Shown here: positions 14,450 through 22,853 of the stretch, one piece after another
How positions within the stretch are numbered: the first letter of the stretch is position 1
How the letters are laid out: every line of letters starts with the position of its first letter
Assembly: GCA_045591315.1 (NCBI GenBank)
Contig: JAZNSN010000066.1
Coordinates: 1 to 24,428, forward strand
DNA: 24,428 nucleotides
Direction of reading: 5' to 3'
DNA from: HGM04593 sp045591315
GTDB lineage: Bacteria > Bacteroidota > Bacteroidia > Bacteroidales > Bacteroidaceae
Notes under the pieces: generated by a model
Database searches by the model: none
What the model was told of the DNA's origin: nothing
What the model saw: only the letters and a program-made list of their open reading frames with translations
Translations under genes and position numbers: made by a program

Positions 14450-15125
14450 ATATTCGCTCATATCGACTAAAATGCAGCGTGAATTCGTATTGTTGCAAGG
14501 TACAGGATGCAGATGGCGTCGCTGCACCTTCTGCAATTATCACGAAGATGTCGGTCCTGCACCTTGTGATATAAATAGAGAGGTGCTTTCAAAGGTTACT
14601 GGTAAGTATGGAGTTCTTGATGTGATAAATTCCGGTTCGGCAATGGAACTTGACACTGATACGGTAGAACTTATAAAAGAGGTCGTTCGGGAAAAGGGAA
14701 TACATACGTTATGGTTCGAAGCGCACTTTATGTATCGTAACCGCCTGGACTCCTTTGCTGCGCAGTTCGCTCCTGCTGCAGTGAAGTTCCGTTGCGGTAT
14801 CGAGAGTTTCGACCCGAAGAAGCGCAAGCGATGGAACAAGGGTGTGCCGGAATGGGTTACACCTGCCGATGTGGCAGCTCACTTCAATGGGGTATGTCTT
14901 CTTTGCTGTACCACAGACGATACTCCTGAACGCATTCTGGCAGATATCGGGATAGCCCGTAAACATTTCGAATATTTCAGCGTTAATATATTTTGCAATA
15001 ACGGAACAACAGTTGAACGCAATGAGGAGCTTGTAGAGTGGTTCAGGAAAGAAGTATATCCTTTCATAAAGGATGAACCGGCAATTGAGGTCCTGATAGA
15101 AAATACCGATTTGGGGGTGGGATAG
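14442..15125 (+). CDS. Small radical-SAM-like protein, possible queuosine/queuine salvage enzyme
   Basis: 227 residues. Near the N-terminus QGTGCRWRRCTFCNYHED holds C23, C28 and C31, a CX4CX2C arrangement ending in the aromatic-flanked cysteine typical of radical-SAM [4Fe-4S] sites; the standard spacing is CX3CX2C. Later VINSGSAMEL (about 61-70), LWFEAHF, FRCGIESFDP and FSVNIFCNNGT look like successive barrel strands of that superfamily. A short SAM barrel is therefore likely. It overlaps the YhhQ-type transporter gene by 8 bp. A radical-SAM queuine lyase (QueL) has been described from gut Clostridia for queuosine salvage; the pairing here makes such a role attractive, but I cannot show homology by eye. 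Alternative: an unrelated radical-SAM enzyme acting on a transported precursor. Confidence 0.6.
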   Translation: MDRYSLISTKMQREFVLLQGTGCRWRRCTFCNYHEDVGPAPCDINREVLSKVTGKYGVLDVINSGSAMELDTDTVELIKEVVREKGIHTLWFEAHFMYRNRLDSFAAQFAPAAVKFRCGIESFDPKKRKRWNKGVPEWVTPADVAAHFNGVCLLCCTTDDTPERILADIGIARKHFEYFSVNIFCNNGTTVERNEELVEWFRKEVYPFIKDEPAIEVLIENTDLGVG

Positions 15126-15274
15126 AATGCATGGATCTTTCGGTTACGGTGTGTGTAGGAAATGTTGTCTTTCGTAAACGGCAATAGTATAACCACCAAT
15201 CAGGCAAATGAAAAATTTTCTAAAATTGTAAAAATCTTTTGCGTCTTTTTATATAAAACATCTGAAACATTATA

Positions 15275-15282
15275 TATATTTG
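15275..15282 (+). promoter_or_regulatory. Candidate -7 element of the dfx-rbr operon
   Basis: TATATTTG matches TAnnTTTG; no good -33 element is seen. A start near 15289 gives a leader of about 95 nt that contains the 11-base palindrome GTTCTCAGAAC (15321-15331), a possible regulator site. Bases 15126-15274 are AT-rich and otherwise show nothing I can name. Confidence 0.4.
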
Positions 15283-15382
15283 TCCTTAGGAATTCGTTCT
15301 TTGGTTTCTAAGAAAAGTATGTTCTCAGAACAAACGGTTTCTTCTTTTGTTATAGCTTGTAGTATCCATTAAAACATAAGTT

Positions 15383-15757
15383 ATGGCAGTGAAATTCTAT
15401 AAGTGTGCCCATTGCGGCAATGTGGTTGAGAAACTGGTTGATTCTGGTGTGCCGGTAGTGTGTTGCGGAGCAAAAATGGAAGAACTTGTTCCCGGTACGG
15501 TAGATGCGAGTGCCGAAAAGCATGTACCTAAGGTAACAAAGCTGCCGGATGGCCGTTTGAAGGTCGAGATAGGCAGCGTGCATCACCCGATGACTCCCGA
15601 ACATTACATTGCATTCATTTACGTAGAGTACGTGAATGGAGGTATGTATCTTAGGCTAAAAGACGAACCAGTTGCTGAAGTTTGTATATGCAACTCCAAG
15701 CCGGTTGCAGTGTATGAGTACTGTAATCTGCATGGGCTCTGGAAGAAAGATATGTGA
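15383..15757 (+). CDS. dfx: Desulfoferrodoxin (2Fe superoxide reductase)
   Basis: 124 residues, the two-iron class. The N-terminal desulforedoxin-type centre has C8, C11, C27 and C28 (CAHC and CC). The C-terminal catalytic centre has the Fe(His)4(Cys) ligands: H47 in EKHVP with the adjacent lysine K46, H68 (HHPM), H74 (PEHYI), and C114 and H117 in CNLHGLW. It reduces superoxide to hydrogen peroxide without making oxygen, a typical defence of anaerobes. The rubrerythrin gene starts 32 bp downstream with no terminator between, so the peroxide produced here would be removed by its operon partner. Confidence 0.95.
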   Translation: MAVKFYKCAHCGNVVEKLVDSGVPVVCCGAKMEELVPGTVDASAEKHVPKVTKLPDGRLKVEIGSVHHPMTPEHYIAFIYVEYVNGGMYLRLKDEPVAEVCICNSKPVAVYEYCNLHGLWKKDM

Positions 15758-15789
15758 TAATTATTAACTGAACCGATAAAATTATAATT

Positions 15790-16368
15790 ATGGAAAAGAG
15801 TATTAAGGGAACACAAACCGAGAAGAATTTGCTTACATCATTTGCTGGTGAATCACAGGCAAGAATGCGTTATACATATTTTGCAAGTGCGGCAAAGAAG
15901 GAGGGCTTTGAACAGATAGCTGCAATATTCCAGGAGACAGCAGACCAGGAGAAGGAACATGCAAAGCGCATGTTCAAGTGGCTTGAAGGCGGTATGGTAG
16001 AGATAACAGCATGTTATCCGGCTGGTGTAATAGGAACAACAGCCGAAAATCTTAAGGCCGCTGCAGCCGGAGAGAATGAGGAGTGGACTGCCGATTATCC
16101 GCGTTTTGCCGATATTGCCGATGCTGAGGGTTTCCCTGCAATAGCAGTGATGTACCGTAATATAGCTGAGGCTGAGAAGGGTCATGAGGAGCGTTATCTT
16201 GCTCTTCTCAACAATGTTGTTAACGGTACAGTATTCAAGAAGACTGAGGCTGTTACATGGCAGTGCCGTAACTGCGGATTTGTCCACACTGCAACAGAGG
16301 CTCCTGAGATATGTCCGGCATGCCTGCATGCTCAAGCCTACTTTGAGGTAAAGAAGAATAACTATTGA
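15790..16368 (+). CDS. rbr: Rubrerythrin
   Basis: 192 residues. The ferritin-like di-iron domain (1-145) carries the expected carboxylates: E21 (AGESQARMRY), E54 and H57 (ADQEKEHAKR), E95/E98 in the GENEEW segment, and a third cluster in IAEAEKGHEERY (about 125-136). The C-terminal rubredoxin domain has CRNC (159-162) and CPAC (175-178). Rubrerythrin reduces hydrogen peroxide to water in anaerobes using electrons passed through the rubredoxin centre. It sits directly after dfx, an arrangement that couples superoxide and peroxide removal. The operon ends at the strong terminator 16396-16429. Confidence 0.96.
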   Translation: MEKSIKGTQTEKNLLTSFAGESQARMRYTYFASAAKKEGFEQIAAIFQETADQEKEHAKRMFKWLEGGMVEITACYPAGVIGTTAENLKAAAAGENEEWTADYPRFADIADAEGFPAIAVMYRNIAEAEKGHEERYLALLNNVVNGTVFKKTEAVTWQCRNCGFVHTATEAPEICPACLHAQAYFEVKKNNY

Positions 16369-16395
16369 TGATTATCTGCAATAGTGATAACATAG

Positions 16396-16429
16396 CAAGA
16401 GTGAACCCAGTCGGGTTCACTCTTGTTTT
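16396..16429 (+). terminator. Intrinsic terminator of dfx-rbr
   Basis: CAAGAGTGAACCC (16396-16408) pairs perfectly with GGGTTCACTCTTG (16413-16425), a 13-bp stem with a 4-nt loop, followed by TTTTA. It lies between convergent transcripts and may also slow the minus-strand operon ending at 16443, though no T-run follows on that strand. Confidence 0.9.
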
Positions 16430-16442
16430 ATAGTGGCCGAAA

Positions 16443-16757
16443 TCAGTCATTTATGCCATTGTATGCCAGTTCGCCTTCAACAATAAAGAACAGTTCCTCT
16501 GGGGCGAAGTCTCCGATATTGTTTTTCTTTGCTTCCTTTGCAATGAACTTTGCGATATCATCAATGTCGATGTCAACATATTCGTCATTGCCGTCAAGGA
16601 TACCGCTTTTGTCGTAGTAGTCGTAGATTGTATCCAAGAAGTAGTAGAACTCGTCGTCGCTGAACTTCTCCTTTAGTTCCTGTGGCAAACGCTCACGTAT
16701 GAATGCAATGGTTTTCTCGTCATCGAGGTCTTCCATGCTGAACTCGTCGTTGTTCAT
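16443..16757 (-). CDS. Small acidic protein of unknown function
   Basis: 104 residues, strongly acidic (clusters such as EDLDDEKT, DDEFYYFLD and VDIDIDDIA), predicted mostly helical, with no cysteine, signal peptide or membrane segment. I do not recognise a named domain. It starts 5 bp after the thioredoxin stop on the same strand, so it is the last gene of a dnaE-thioredoxin-acidic protein operon. The acidity and the lack of catalytic motifs would fit a binding or adaptor protein, but that is a guess. Confidence 0.75.
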   Translation of the reverse strand: MNNDEFSMEDLDDEKTIAFIRERLPQELKEKFSDDEFYYFLDTIYDYYDKSGILDGNDEYVDIDIDDIAKFIAKEAKKNNIGDFAPEELFFIVEGELAYNGIND

Positions 16758-16762
16758 GGCTA

Positions 16763-17080
16763 TTATCCTAATAATGCTTCGAACTTGGCCTGGACGTCGC
16801 CCTTTGACTTTGAACCTACAAACTTGTCAACAACCTTACCGTCCTTTATGAAGATTACTGTAGGCACGTTGCGTATGCCGTATTCCATAGTGAGGTCGTC
16901 TGCTTCCTCTATATCGCACTTTCCAACAGCAATACGGCCTTCATACTCTTTTGACAATTCGTCTATTATCGGTGCCAATTGCTTGCATGGTCCACACCAT
17001 GCTGCGCTGAAATCCAGAACGATAGGCAATTCAGTTGCCATAAACTCCTTTGAGTTGTCGTTAGTTACATTTACTGCCAT
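16763..17080 (-). CDS. trxA: Thioredoxin
   Basis: 105 residues, standard length, no signal peptide, so cytoplasmic. Active site WCGPC at 28-32 (DFSAAWCGPCKQLAPII) and cis-proline P73 in NVPTVIFI. It acts as a general dithiol reductant. ATG 17080 is 23 bp beyond the dnaE stop on the same strand, with no terminator between, so it is probably co-transcribed with dnaE. The conserved active site leaves no doubt on the family; the symbol is for the generic thioredoxin, as this organism may have several. Confidence 0.95.
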   Translation of the reverse strand: MAVNVTNDNSKEFMATELPIVLDFSAAWCGPCKQLAPIIDELSKEYEGRIAVGKCDIEEADDLTMEYGIRNVPTVIFIKDGKVVDKFVGSKSKGDVQAKFEALLG

Positions 17081-17103
17081 AATTTTCTCTTTTTAATGTT
17101 TTG

Positions 17104-20100
17104 TCAATTCAGTTTATAATCAATATTGTCCAATCCTTTAATATAATCGATGAAATCTTGTGTCACCTCAATGTCGTGGCTCTTGGATGCCAGTTCCAAA
17201 GTGAATTCATGCTCGTAGTCTTTTATCTTGAAAATAAGTTTGCTGTCTCCTGGATGTCTCTCTGCGTAATCAATGATGCTTGCATAAACCTCATCGGTCA
17301 AGGACATCACGTCAAACGATATGGTTAGACTCTTGACCAGTCCTTCCTTGATTTCTGGCATAAGTTCTATGCTGCTGACTGAGAAATCGAATTTGCTGGG
17401 GTCCCACCGGCGTGGCTGACAGCTGCCTTTTATATATAGGAAATTGCCTGGGATAAAATAATTCTGGTATTTCATCCATTCGTCACCTAAGAAGAATAGC
17501 TCTGCTGTTCCAGAGAAGTCTTCTATACTTGCAACTCCATACGGGCTACCTTTCTTAGTGAATCCAGTACGTGGAGGGTCGCTGACAACTCCACCGAATG
17601 TTATCTTTCTGCCCACAAGTGCCTGCATGTTCTCGATTTCTGCAGCTTTGGTATTACAGAATTCGTTGAGTATCAGTGCATAGTCGTCAAGCGGGTGTGC
17701 TGATAGATATATGCCTACAAGCTCACGCTCGCGGTTGAGCTTTTCAAGAGTGCTCCAGTTGCCTCCTTCCGGAATCTCCGGCCTTGGTATCTCGGCCATT
17801 TCTGTGTCTCCGAACAGCGATGCGCTGGCGTTTGCCTTGTCTGTCTGGTAAAGGTTGCCATATCTTATCAGTGCCTCAAGGAACTGCTCACCCTTGCTGT
17901 TGATGCCGGCATATTGTTCGCGTGTGATACCGCCTGGCAATTCATCAAAGGCTCCTGCAAAGGCCAAGCACTCAAGGTTCTTGCGGTTGCATGCAGTGAG
18001 ATTGACGCGCTCGACGAAATCGAATATACTCTTGAACGGACCGTTGGCTTCACGCTCGTCAATAATGCACTGTACGGCATTCTCGCCCACACCCTTTACA
18101 GCGCATAATCCAAATCTTACGTCACCTCCCTTGTTTACGCTGAACTTGCGGCGCGATTCATTTACATCCGGGCCCAGGACGTTGATTCCCATACTCTTGC
18201 ACTCTTGCATGAGCTTTGTGATTTCAGTAATCTTGTCAAGGTTGCGGCTCATGGCCCCTGCCATATACTGTGGCGGGTAGTTTGCTTTCAAGTATGCAGT
18301 CTGGTATGCAACCCATGAGTAGCATGTAGCATGTGACTTGTTGAAAGCGTACGATGCGAATTTCTCCCAGTCGGCCCAAATCTTTTCCAGTATCTTTTCG
18401 TCGTGCCCGTTCTTTTTTCCGCCATTAATGAATTTGGGCTTGAGCTCGTCCAGCTTTGCCTTGAGCTTCTTTCCCATGGCCTTTCGGAGCGTATCGCTCT
18501 CGCCACGTGTGAAATCGGCCAGCAGTCGTGACAGAAGCATCACCTGCTCCTGATATACAGTGATTCCGTATGTATCCTTGAGATATTTCTCCATACAAGG
18601 AATGTCGTACTGCACCAGTGCCGGGTTATGCTTGCGCTGAATGAAATCAGGGATGTAGTCCATCGGCCCTGGACGGTAGAGGGCATTCATGGCTATGAGG
18701 TCCTCGAATGTGCTTGGCTGCAGTTCGCGCAGATATTTCTGCATTCCCGGTGACTCGAACTGGAATGTGCCGATTGTGTTGCCGTTGCAATACAATTCGT
18801 ATGTCTTCGGGTCGTCGATAGGTATGGAGTCTATGTCAACGTCAATCTTGAGGCTCTGGCGTATATTCTCCAATGCCTCTTTTATGACAGAGAGTGTCTT
18901 TAATCCCAAGAAGTCCATCTTTATGAGGCCTGTCTCTTCAATGACACTTCCTTCGTATTGGGTAACAAGCATCTTCTCGCCGGTCTCCTTGTCTTCGGCA
19001 ATGCTGATAGGAACGTGGTCTGTTATGTCATCACGGCATATGATTGTTCCGCATGCATGTACTCCAGTGTTCCGGACATTGCCTTCAAGCATTTTCGCGT
19101 ATTTTATGGTGTCGCGTAAAGTCGGGTCGGGTGAGGCCTCGGCTTCACGAAGCTCCGGTACAGCTTGAATCGCATTAGGCAAGTTCATCTTGAGACCGTC
19201 GGGCAAACGGTCCGGAATAGCTTTGCATAGCTTGTTCGAAATGTCAAGAGGAAGCTTCTGGACACGTGCGACATCCTTTATGGCAAGCTTGGTCGCCATA
19301 GTTCCATAAGTAATGATATGTGCGACCTTTTCCTGACCGTACTTCTCTGTTACCCAATTGAGGACCCGGCCTCGTCCGTCATCGTCGAAATCGACATCAA
19401 TATCAGGCAGTGATATTCGGTCTGGATTCAGGAAACGCTCGAACAGGAGATCGTATTTTATAGGATCGACACGAGTGATGCCGAGTGCGTATGCTACTAC
19501 GCTTCCTGCTGCTGAACCACGTCCGGGTCCGACAGATACTCCCAGTTCTTCGCGAGCAGCCTTGATGAAGTCCTGCACGATAAGGAAGTAGCCTGGGAAA
19601 CCCATGGTTTTCATTATGTGCAACTCGAAATCGATACGGTCTATAAGCTCTTGTGAGAAAGGCTCCGGGTAGCATTTCTTTGCTCCGTCGTATGTTATTT
19701 TCCTAAGATAGTCGCCTTCCAGCTTAATACGGTACAGCTTGTCGTACCCTCCCAGTTTCTTTATCTTTTTCTCGGCCTCCTCTTGCGACAGCACGACATT
19801 GCCCTTCTCGTCGCGTGTGAATTCATTGAAAAGGTCTTCGTGGGTGATCGTTTTTCTGTACTCCTCTTCTGTTCCGAACTCCTCCGGTATGGCGAAGTTT
19901 GGCATGATAGGGGCGTTGTCAATGGTGTAAGACTCAACCTTGTCGCATATTTCCACGGTGTTTGCCATAGCTTCAGGGATGTCGCTGAACATCTCCCACA
20001 TCTCAGCCTTGGTCTTCATCCACTCCTGCTTGGAGTAAAGCATGCGGTTTGGGTCGTCAAGGTCCTTTCCTGTACTGAGGCATATAAGGCGGTCGTGCGC

Positions 20101-20796
20101 TTCGGCATTCTCTTCGTCAACAAAATGGACATCGTTGGAACATATAAGCTTTACACCGCATTTCTTGCTGAGCTCTACTATATGCTTGTTTACTTCTACC
20201 TGCAACGGATATACTTCGTGATTGGCGCGCTCTACGGTTGCTTTGTGAAGCTGAAGTTCCAGATAATAATCGTCGCCGAAGAGGCTCTTGAACCACATGA
20301 CACTCTCTTCGGCCTTGTCAAGTTGCCCGTTCTTTATAAGTTGCGGTATTTCGCCTCCCAAACAAGCCGAGCAGCATATAATGCCTTCGTGGTATTTTTC
20401 TACTTCGGTCTTGTCGGTACGCGGGTTGTAGTAGTAACCCTCGCTCCATGCTTTTGAAACGATTTTTACAAGGTTGTGATAACCTTTCTTGTTCTTTGCA
20501 AGCAGTATAAGGTGGTATCCGCGGTCGTCTTTTGTCTCCTTGTCCTGTAGTCTGCGGGGTGCGATATATACTTCGCATCCGATGATTGGCTTGAATTTTT
20601 CCTCTTCGCTCTTTTTCGCGTTCAGTTTGTTCACGTAATTGAAAAACTCCTTTACACCCATCATGTTGCCGTGGTCAGTAAGAGCTATGCCTTTCATTCC
20701 ATCGGCAATAGCCTTGTCAACAAGCTTCTTTATTGCAGCCTGTCCGTCGAGTATGGAGTATTGGGAGTGTACGTGTAAGTGAACAAAATCTTGCAT
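17104..20796 (-). CDS. dnaE: DNA polymerase III subunit alpha
   Basis: 1230 residues, replicative polymerase of the DnaE1 type. The N-terminal PHP domain has the HLHVHSQYS motif (H8, H10) and TDHGN (D41, H42), keeping residues needed for metal binding. The palm carries GPGRGSAAGS (423-432) and PDIDVDF (464-470) with catalytic D466 and D468; the third aspartate is D628 in IKMDFLGLK. TYGITVYQEQVM and the long finger region follow, and an OB-fold (ITFGGVVSDPPRT and SIELMPEI segments) lies near the C-terminus. The gene is divergent from psd across about 200 bp. No convincing TAnnTTTG promoter was found for it; TATCTTTA (minus strand, 20822-20829) is one base off. Confidence 0.97.
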   Translation of the reverse strand: MQDFVHLHVHSQYSILDGQAAIKKLVDKAIADGMKGIALTDHGNMMGVKEFFNYVNKLNAKKSEEEKFKPIIGCEVYIAPRRLQDKETKDDRGYHLILLAKNKKGYHNLVKIVSKAWSEGYYYNPRTDKTEVEKYHEGIICCSACLGGEIPQLIKNGQLDKAEESVMWFKSLFGDDYYLELQLHKATVERANHEVYPLQVEVNKHIVELSKKCGVKLICSNDVHFVDEENAEAHDRLICLSTGKDLDDPNRMLYSKQEWMKTKAEMWEMFSDIPEAMANTVEICDKVESYTIDNAPIMPNFAIPEEFGTEEEYRKTITHEDLFNEFTRDEKGNVVLSQEEAEKKIKKLGGYDKLYRIKLEGDYLRKITYDGAKKCYPEPFSQELIDRIDFELHIMKTMGFPGYFLIVQDFIKAAREELGVSVGPGRGSAAGSVVAYALGITRVDPIKYDLLFERFLNPDRISLPDIDVDFDDDGRGRVLNWVTEKYGQEKVAHIITYGTMATKLAIKDVARVQKLPLDISNKLCKAIPDRLPDGLKMNLPNAIQAVPELREAEASPDPTLRDTIKYAKMLEGNVRNTGVHACGTIICRDDITDHVPISIAEDKETGEKMLVTQYEGSVIEETGLIKMDFLGLKTLSVIKEALENIRQSLKIDVDIDSIPIDDPKTYELYCNGNTIGTFQFESPGMQKYLRELQPSTFEDLIAMNALYRPGPMDYIPDFIQRKHNPALVQYDIPCMEKYLKDTYGITVYQEQVMLLSRLLADFTRGESDTLRKAMGKKLKAKLDELKPKFINGGKKNGHDEKILEKIWADWEKFASYAFNKSHATCYSWVAYQTAYLKANYPPQYMAGAMSRNLDKITEITKLMQECKSMGINVLGPDVNESRRKFSVNKGGDVRFGLCAVKGVGENAVQCIIDEREANGPFKSIFDFVERVNLTACNRKNLECLAFAGAFDELPGGITREQYAGINSKGEQFLEALIRYGNLYQTDKANASASLFGDTEMAEIPRPEIPEGGNWSTLEKLNRERELVGIYLSAHPLDDYALILNEFCNTKAAEIENMQALVGRKITFGGVVSDPPRTGFTKKGSPYGVASIEDFSGTAELFFLGDEWMKYQNYFIPGNFLYIKGSCQPRRWDPSKFDFSVSSIELMPEIKEGLVKSLTISFDVMSLTDEVYASIIDYAERHPGDSKLIFKIKDYEHEFTLELASKSHDIEVTQDFIDYIKGLDNIDYKLN

Positions 20797-20946
20797 GTCG
20801 TAGGGTTGTTATTTTGTTCGATAAAGATAATATCTTTTACTCATTAGTCGTAGCCTTTTTATGAAAAAGTTTTCAACATTAGGATATTGTCTGCAATTGT
20901 ACCTTTTTCTGAAAAATGCCATTAGAGTGCGAATTTGCCCCTTTTT

Positions 20947-20977
20947 TTTGTGTTTTAATATTTTCTTGTTACATTTG
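20947..20977 (+). promoter_or_regulatory. Bacteroidetes-type promoter of the psd-pssA operon
   Basis: TTTG (20947-20950), 19-bp spacer, TACATTTG (20970-20977): a full match to the consensus. The expected start near 20983 puts ATG 20985 at the very 5' end of the mRNA and leaves about 20 nt before ATG 21003, supporting the latter as the psd start. Confidence 0.75.
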
Positions 20978-21002
20978 TAAAATAATGTATAGATTCGCAC
21001 CT

Positions 21003-21701
21003 ATGAAGAAGTTCAAAAGAATAAGAAAGCTGAAGGATTACAGAATTCATAGTGAAGGCAATGGGATATTGGTTACGGCCTTTATAATATTGGCTGTAAT
21101 AAATGTGCCGTTATGGTACTTTCTTCCAGAACTGGTTGTCCTTAATTCCATTGTGAGTGCCTTCTCTTTGGTGCTATATCTGTTAATGGTGAATTTTTTC
21201 AGGAGCCCCAAGAGGATATTTCCCGGTGATGTGGACAATGTCGTTGTTGCTCCTGCCGACGGAAAAGTTGTCGTTATAGAGAAGGTCTTCGAGCCAGACC
21301 ACTTCAAGGATGAAAGAATACAGGTCTCCATATTCATGAGTCCGATGAACGTACATGCCAACTGGTATCCGGTAGATGGTGTGGTTACGCGTGTCGAACA
21401 TCAGAAAGGCAAGTTCCACAAGGCATGGCTTCCCAAGGCGAGTACTGAAAATGAGCGCTCTTTGGTTGTGATAAAAATGGAAGACGGACGTGAAATTCTT
21501 GTACGTCAGATTGCAGGGGCCATGGCACGCCGTATAGTTACATATGCAGCAGCAGGTGAAGAGTGTTTTATCGACCAGCATATGGGCTTTATAAAATTCG
21601 GCTCACGTGTCGATCTTTATTTGCCGTTAGATGCCAAGATAAATGTAGAGCTTGAGCAAAAGACAGTCGGTAACGAAACCGTAATTGCAAATCTAAAGTA
21701 A
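21003..21701 (+). CDS. psd: Phosphatidylserine decarboxylase proenzyme
   Basis: 232 residues from ATG 21003; in-frame ATGs at 20916 and 20985 are rejected because the promoter lies at 20947-20977. It converts phosphatidylserine to phosphatidylethanolamine. Two membrane helices (about 22-40 and 47-65) precede the catalytic part, with VAPADGKV (D86), SPMNVHANW (H118) and the self-cleavage site FGSR, where G200-S201 would be cut so that the serine becomes the pyruvoyl group. This is the short archaeal/Bacteroidetes-type Psd rather than the E. coli form with LGST. It forms an operon with pssA (6-bp gap), which makes its substrate. Confidence 0.95.
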   Translation: MKKFKRIRKLKDYRIHSEGNGILVTAFIILAVINVPLWYFLPELVVLNSIVSAFSLVLYLLMVNFFRSPKRIFPGDVDNVVVAPADGKVVVIEKVFEPDHFKDERIQVSIFMSPMNVHANWYPVDGVVTRVEHQKGKFHKAWLPKASTENERSLVVIKMEDGREILVRQIAGAMARRIVTYAAAGEECFIDQHMGFIKFGSRVDLYLPLDAKINVELEQKTVGNETVIANLK

Positions 21702-21707
21702 ACGGTC

Positions 21708-22418
21708 ATGTATGTAAAGAAGCACATTCCTAACGCAATTACATGCTGTAATTTGTTCTCTGGCTGTATTGCTTGTGTAATGGCATTTAATGGTGCATTC
21801 GATTTGGCTATGGGCTTCATAGTCCTGGGTGCTGTGTTTGATTTCTTCGATGGAATGGTTGCGCGTCTTTTGCGTGTATCATCTCCTCTCGGTGTACAGA
21901 TGGATTCTCTTGCAGATGATATAACATTCGGTATTGCTCCGGCAACAATCGTGTTCAATTATATGAACGATGTGCTTTATTACCCCGGATATTTGGGATG
22001 TTTTTCGGAAATAATACCATATATGGCATTCCTTATAGCTGTATTTTCGGCTTGTCGTCTGGCAAAATTCAATGTAGATACAAGGCAGACCAATACATTT
22101 ATAGGCTTGCCGACTCCTGCCAACGCCCTTTTCTGGTCTTCGCTGGTTACAGGTGCAGGCCATTGGATATTCAATCTTAATGCTGGTTGGGTTCTTATTA
22201 TAGGGCTTATACTGTTGTCGTCGTATCTGCTTGTATCCGAGATACCGATGTTCTCGTTGAAGTTCAAGAACTTCAGTTGGAGATGTAACAAAACCAGGTA
22301 TGTATTCCTCGTTGTTGCATTGCCTATGTTGGTTCTTGGCTACCTTGCCCCAGTTGCTATAATTGCATGGTATCTGCTCCTTTCAGTTGTTTTGTATGTA
22401 AAAGGTACACGTCCTTGA
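21708..22418 (+). CDS. pssA: CDP-diacylglycerol-serine O-phosphatidyltransferase
   Basis: 236 residues, about eight membrane helices. The CDP-alcohol phosphotransferase signature DGX2ARX8GX3DX3D is exact, with D48-G49, A52-R53, G62, D66 and D70. The opening YVKKHIPNAITCCNLFSGC is the usual PssA start. It makes phosphatidylserine from CDP-diacylglycerol and serine, which Psd then decarboxylates. Its place directly after psd supports the serine-specific assignment over other CDP-alcohol transferases. Confidence 0.94.
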   Translation: MYVKKHIPNAITCCNLFSGCIACVMAFNGAFDLAMGFIVLGAVFDFFDGMVARLLRVSSPLGVQMDSLADDITFGIAPATIVFNYMNDVLYYPGYLGCFSEIIPYMAFLIAVFSACRLAKFNVDTRQTNTFIGLPTPANALFWSSLVTGAGHWIFNLNAGWVLIIGLILLSSYLLVSEIPMFSLKFKNFSWRCNKTRYVFLVVALPMLVLGYLAPVAIIAWYLLLSVVLYVKGTRP

Positions 22419-22483
22419 CCTTATAAGGAATAGAACATTTGTCTTGTTTTTTTCGTTAATAATAGGTTAGCTCCTATATTCTT

Positions 22484-22738
22484 ATGATATATATATTCTT
22501 AGCCCTTTTTATAGCCCTCTTTGTGGTGATGTTGATATTGTCGGCTTTCTTTTCTGCAATATCCACAGTGCTTTCTTGGCTTGGACTGAAGCGCAGGAAG
22601 AATGTTTCAAGTTATTCAGATGTCTCAGGACAAGGTAAGGGGAATGGCAAAGAACAAGCTTCTCATGCTAAAAAGGAGAGAGGAAAACTTTTTGCTGATG
22701 ATGAAGGTGAATATGTTGATTTCGAAGAAATAAAATAA
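22484..22738 (+). CDS. DUF4834 family small membrane protein
   Basis: 84 residues: one N-terminal membrane helix (about 2-24, possibly extended to 33), a basic LKRRK stop-transfer segment, a low-complexity polar linker (SGQGKGNGKEQASHAKK) and an acidic tail ending DDEGEYVDFEEIK. This architecture, with a single anchor and an acidic cytoplasmic end motif, matches the Bacteroidetes family DUF4834, function unknown. It follows pssA by 65 bp without a terminator and is probably the third gene of the phospholipid operon. Confidence 0.8.
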   Translation: MIYIFLALFIALFVVMLILSAFFSAISTVLSWLGLKRRKNVSSYSDVSGQGKGNGKEQASHAKKERGKLFADDEGEYVDFEEIK

Positions 22739-22750
22739 TTTCTTTCTAAA

Positions 22751-22774
22751 CCCTTTTGTGTTAAAGGGTTTTAT
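22751..22774 (+). terminator. Weak intrinsic terminator after DUF4834 gene
   Basis: AACCCTTT (22751-22758) pairs with AAAGGGTT (22765-22772), 8 bp with a 6-nt loop, followed by a short TTATT. It overlaps the -33 region of the next promoter. Confidence 0.6.
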
Positions 22775-22832
22775 TGTATATTTGTCCAAAGTGTTAAAAA
22801 GTATATACAGATGTGTAAATTAAATAATTTTG
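22757..22832 (+). promoter_or_regulatory. Two candidate promoters for the DUF5723 gene
   Basis: First: TTTG (22757-22760), 18-bp spacer, TATATTTG (22779-22786), giving a leader of about 60 nt. Second: TAATTTTG (22825-22832), a match to TAnnTTTG without a -33 element, giving a leader of about 15 nt. The first is preferred. Confidence 0.5.
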
Positions 22833-22853
22833 TGTAATTCAAATATTATAGCT

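Noticed and set aside
19783..20457. Plus-strand open frame of 224 codons inside dnaE
   Set aside because: It lies wholly antisense to conserved dnaE sequence, with no promoter or recognisable protein.
20916..21002. Longer psd start at 20916 or 20985
   Set aside because: The consensus promoter at 20947-20977 lies inside or directly before these starts; ATG 21003 fits the family N-terminus.
22830..22853. TTG start at 22830 for the DUF5723 protein
   Set aside because: It would add 8 residues before a normal signal peptide and overlaps a -7-like element.
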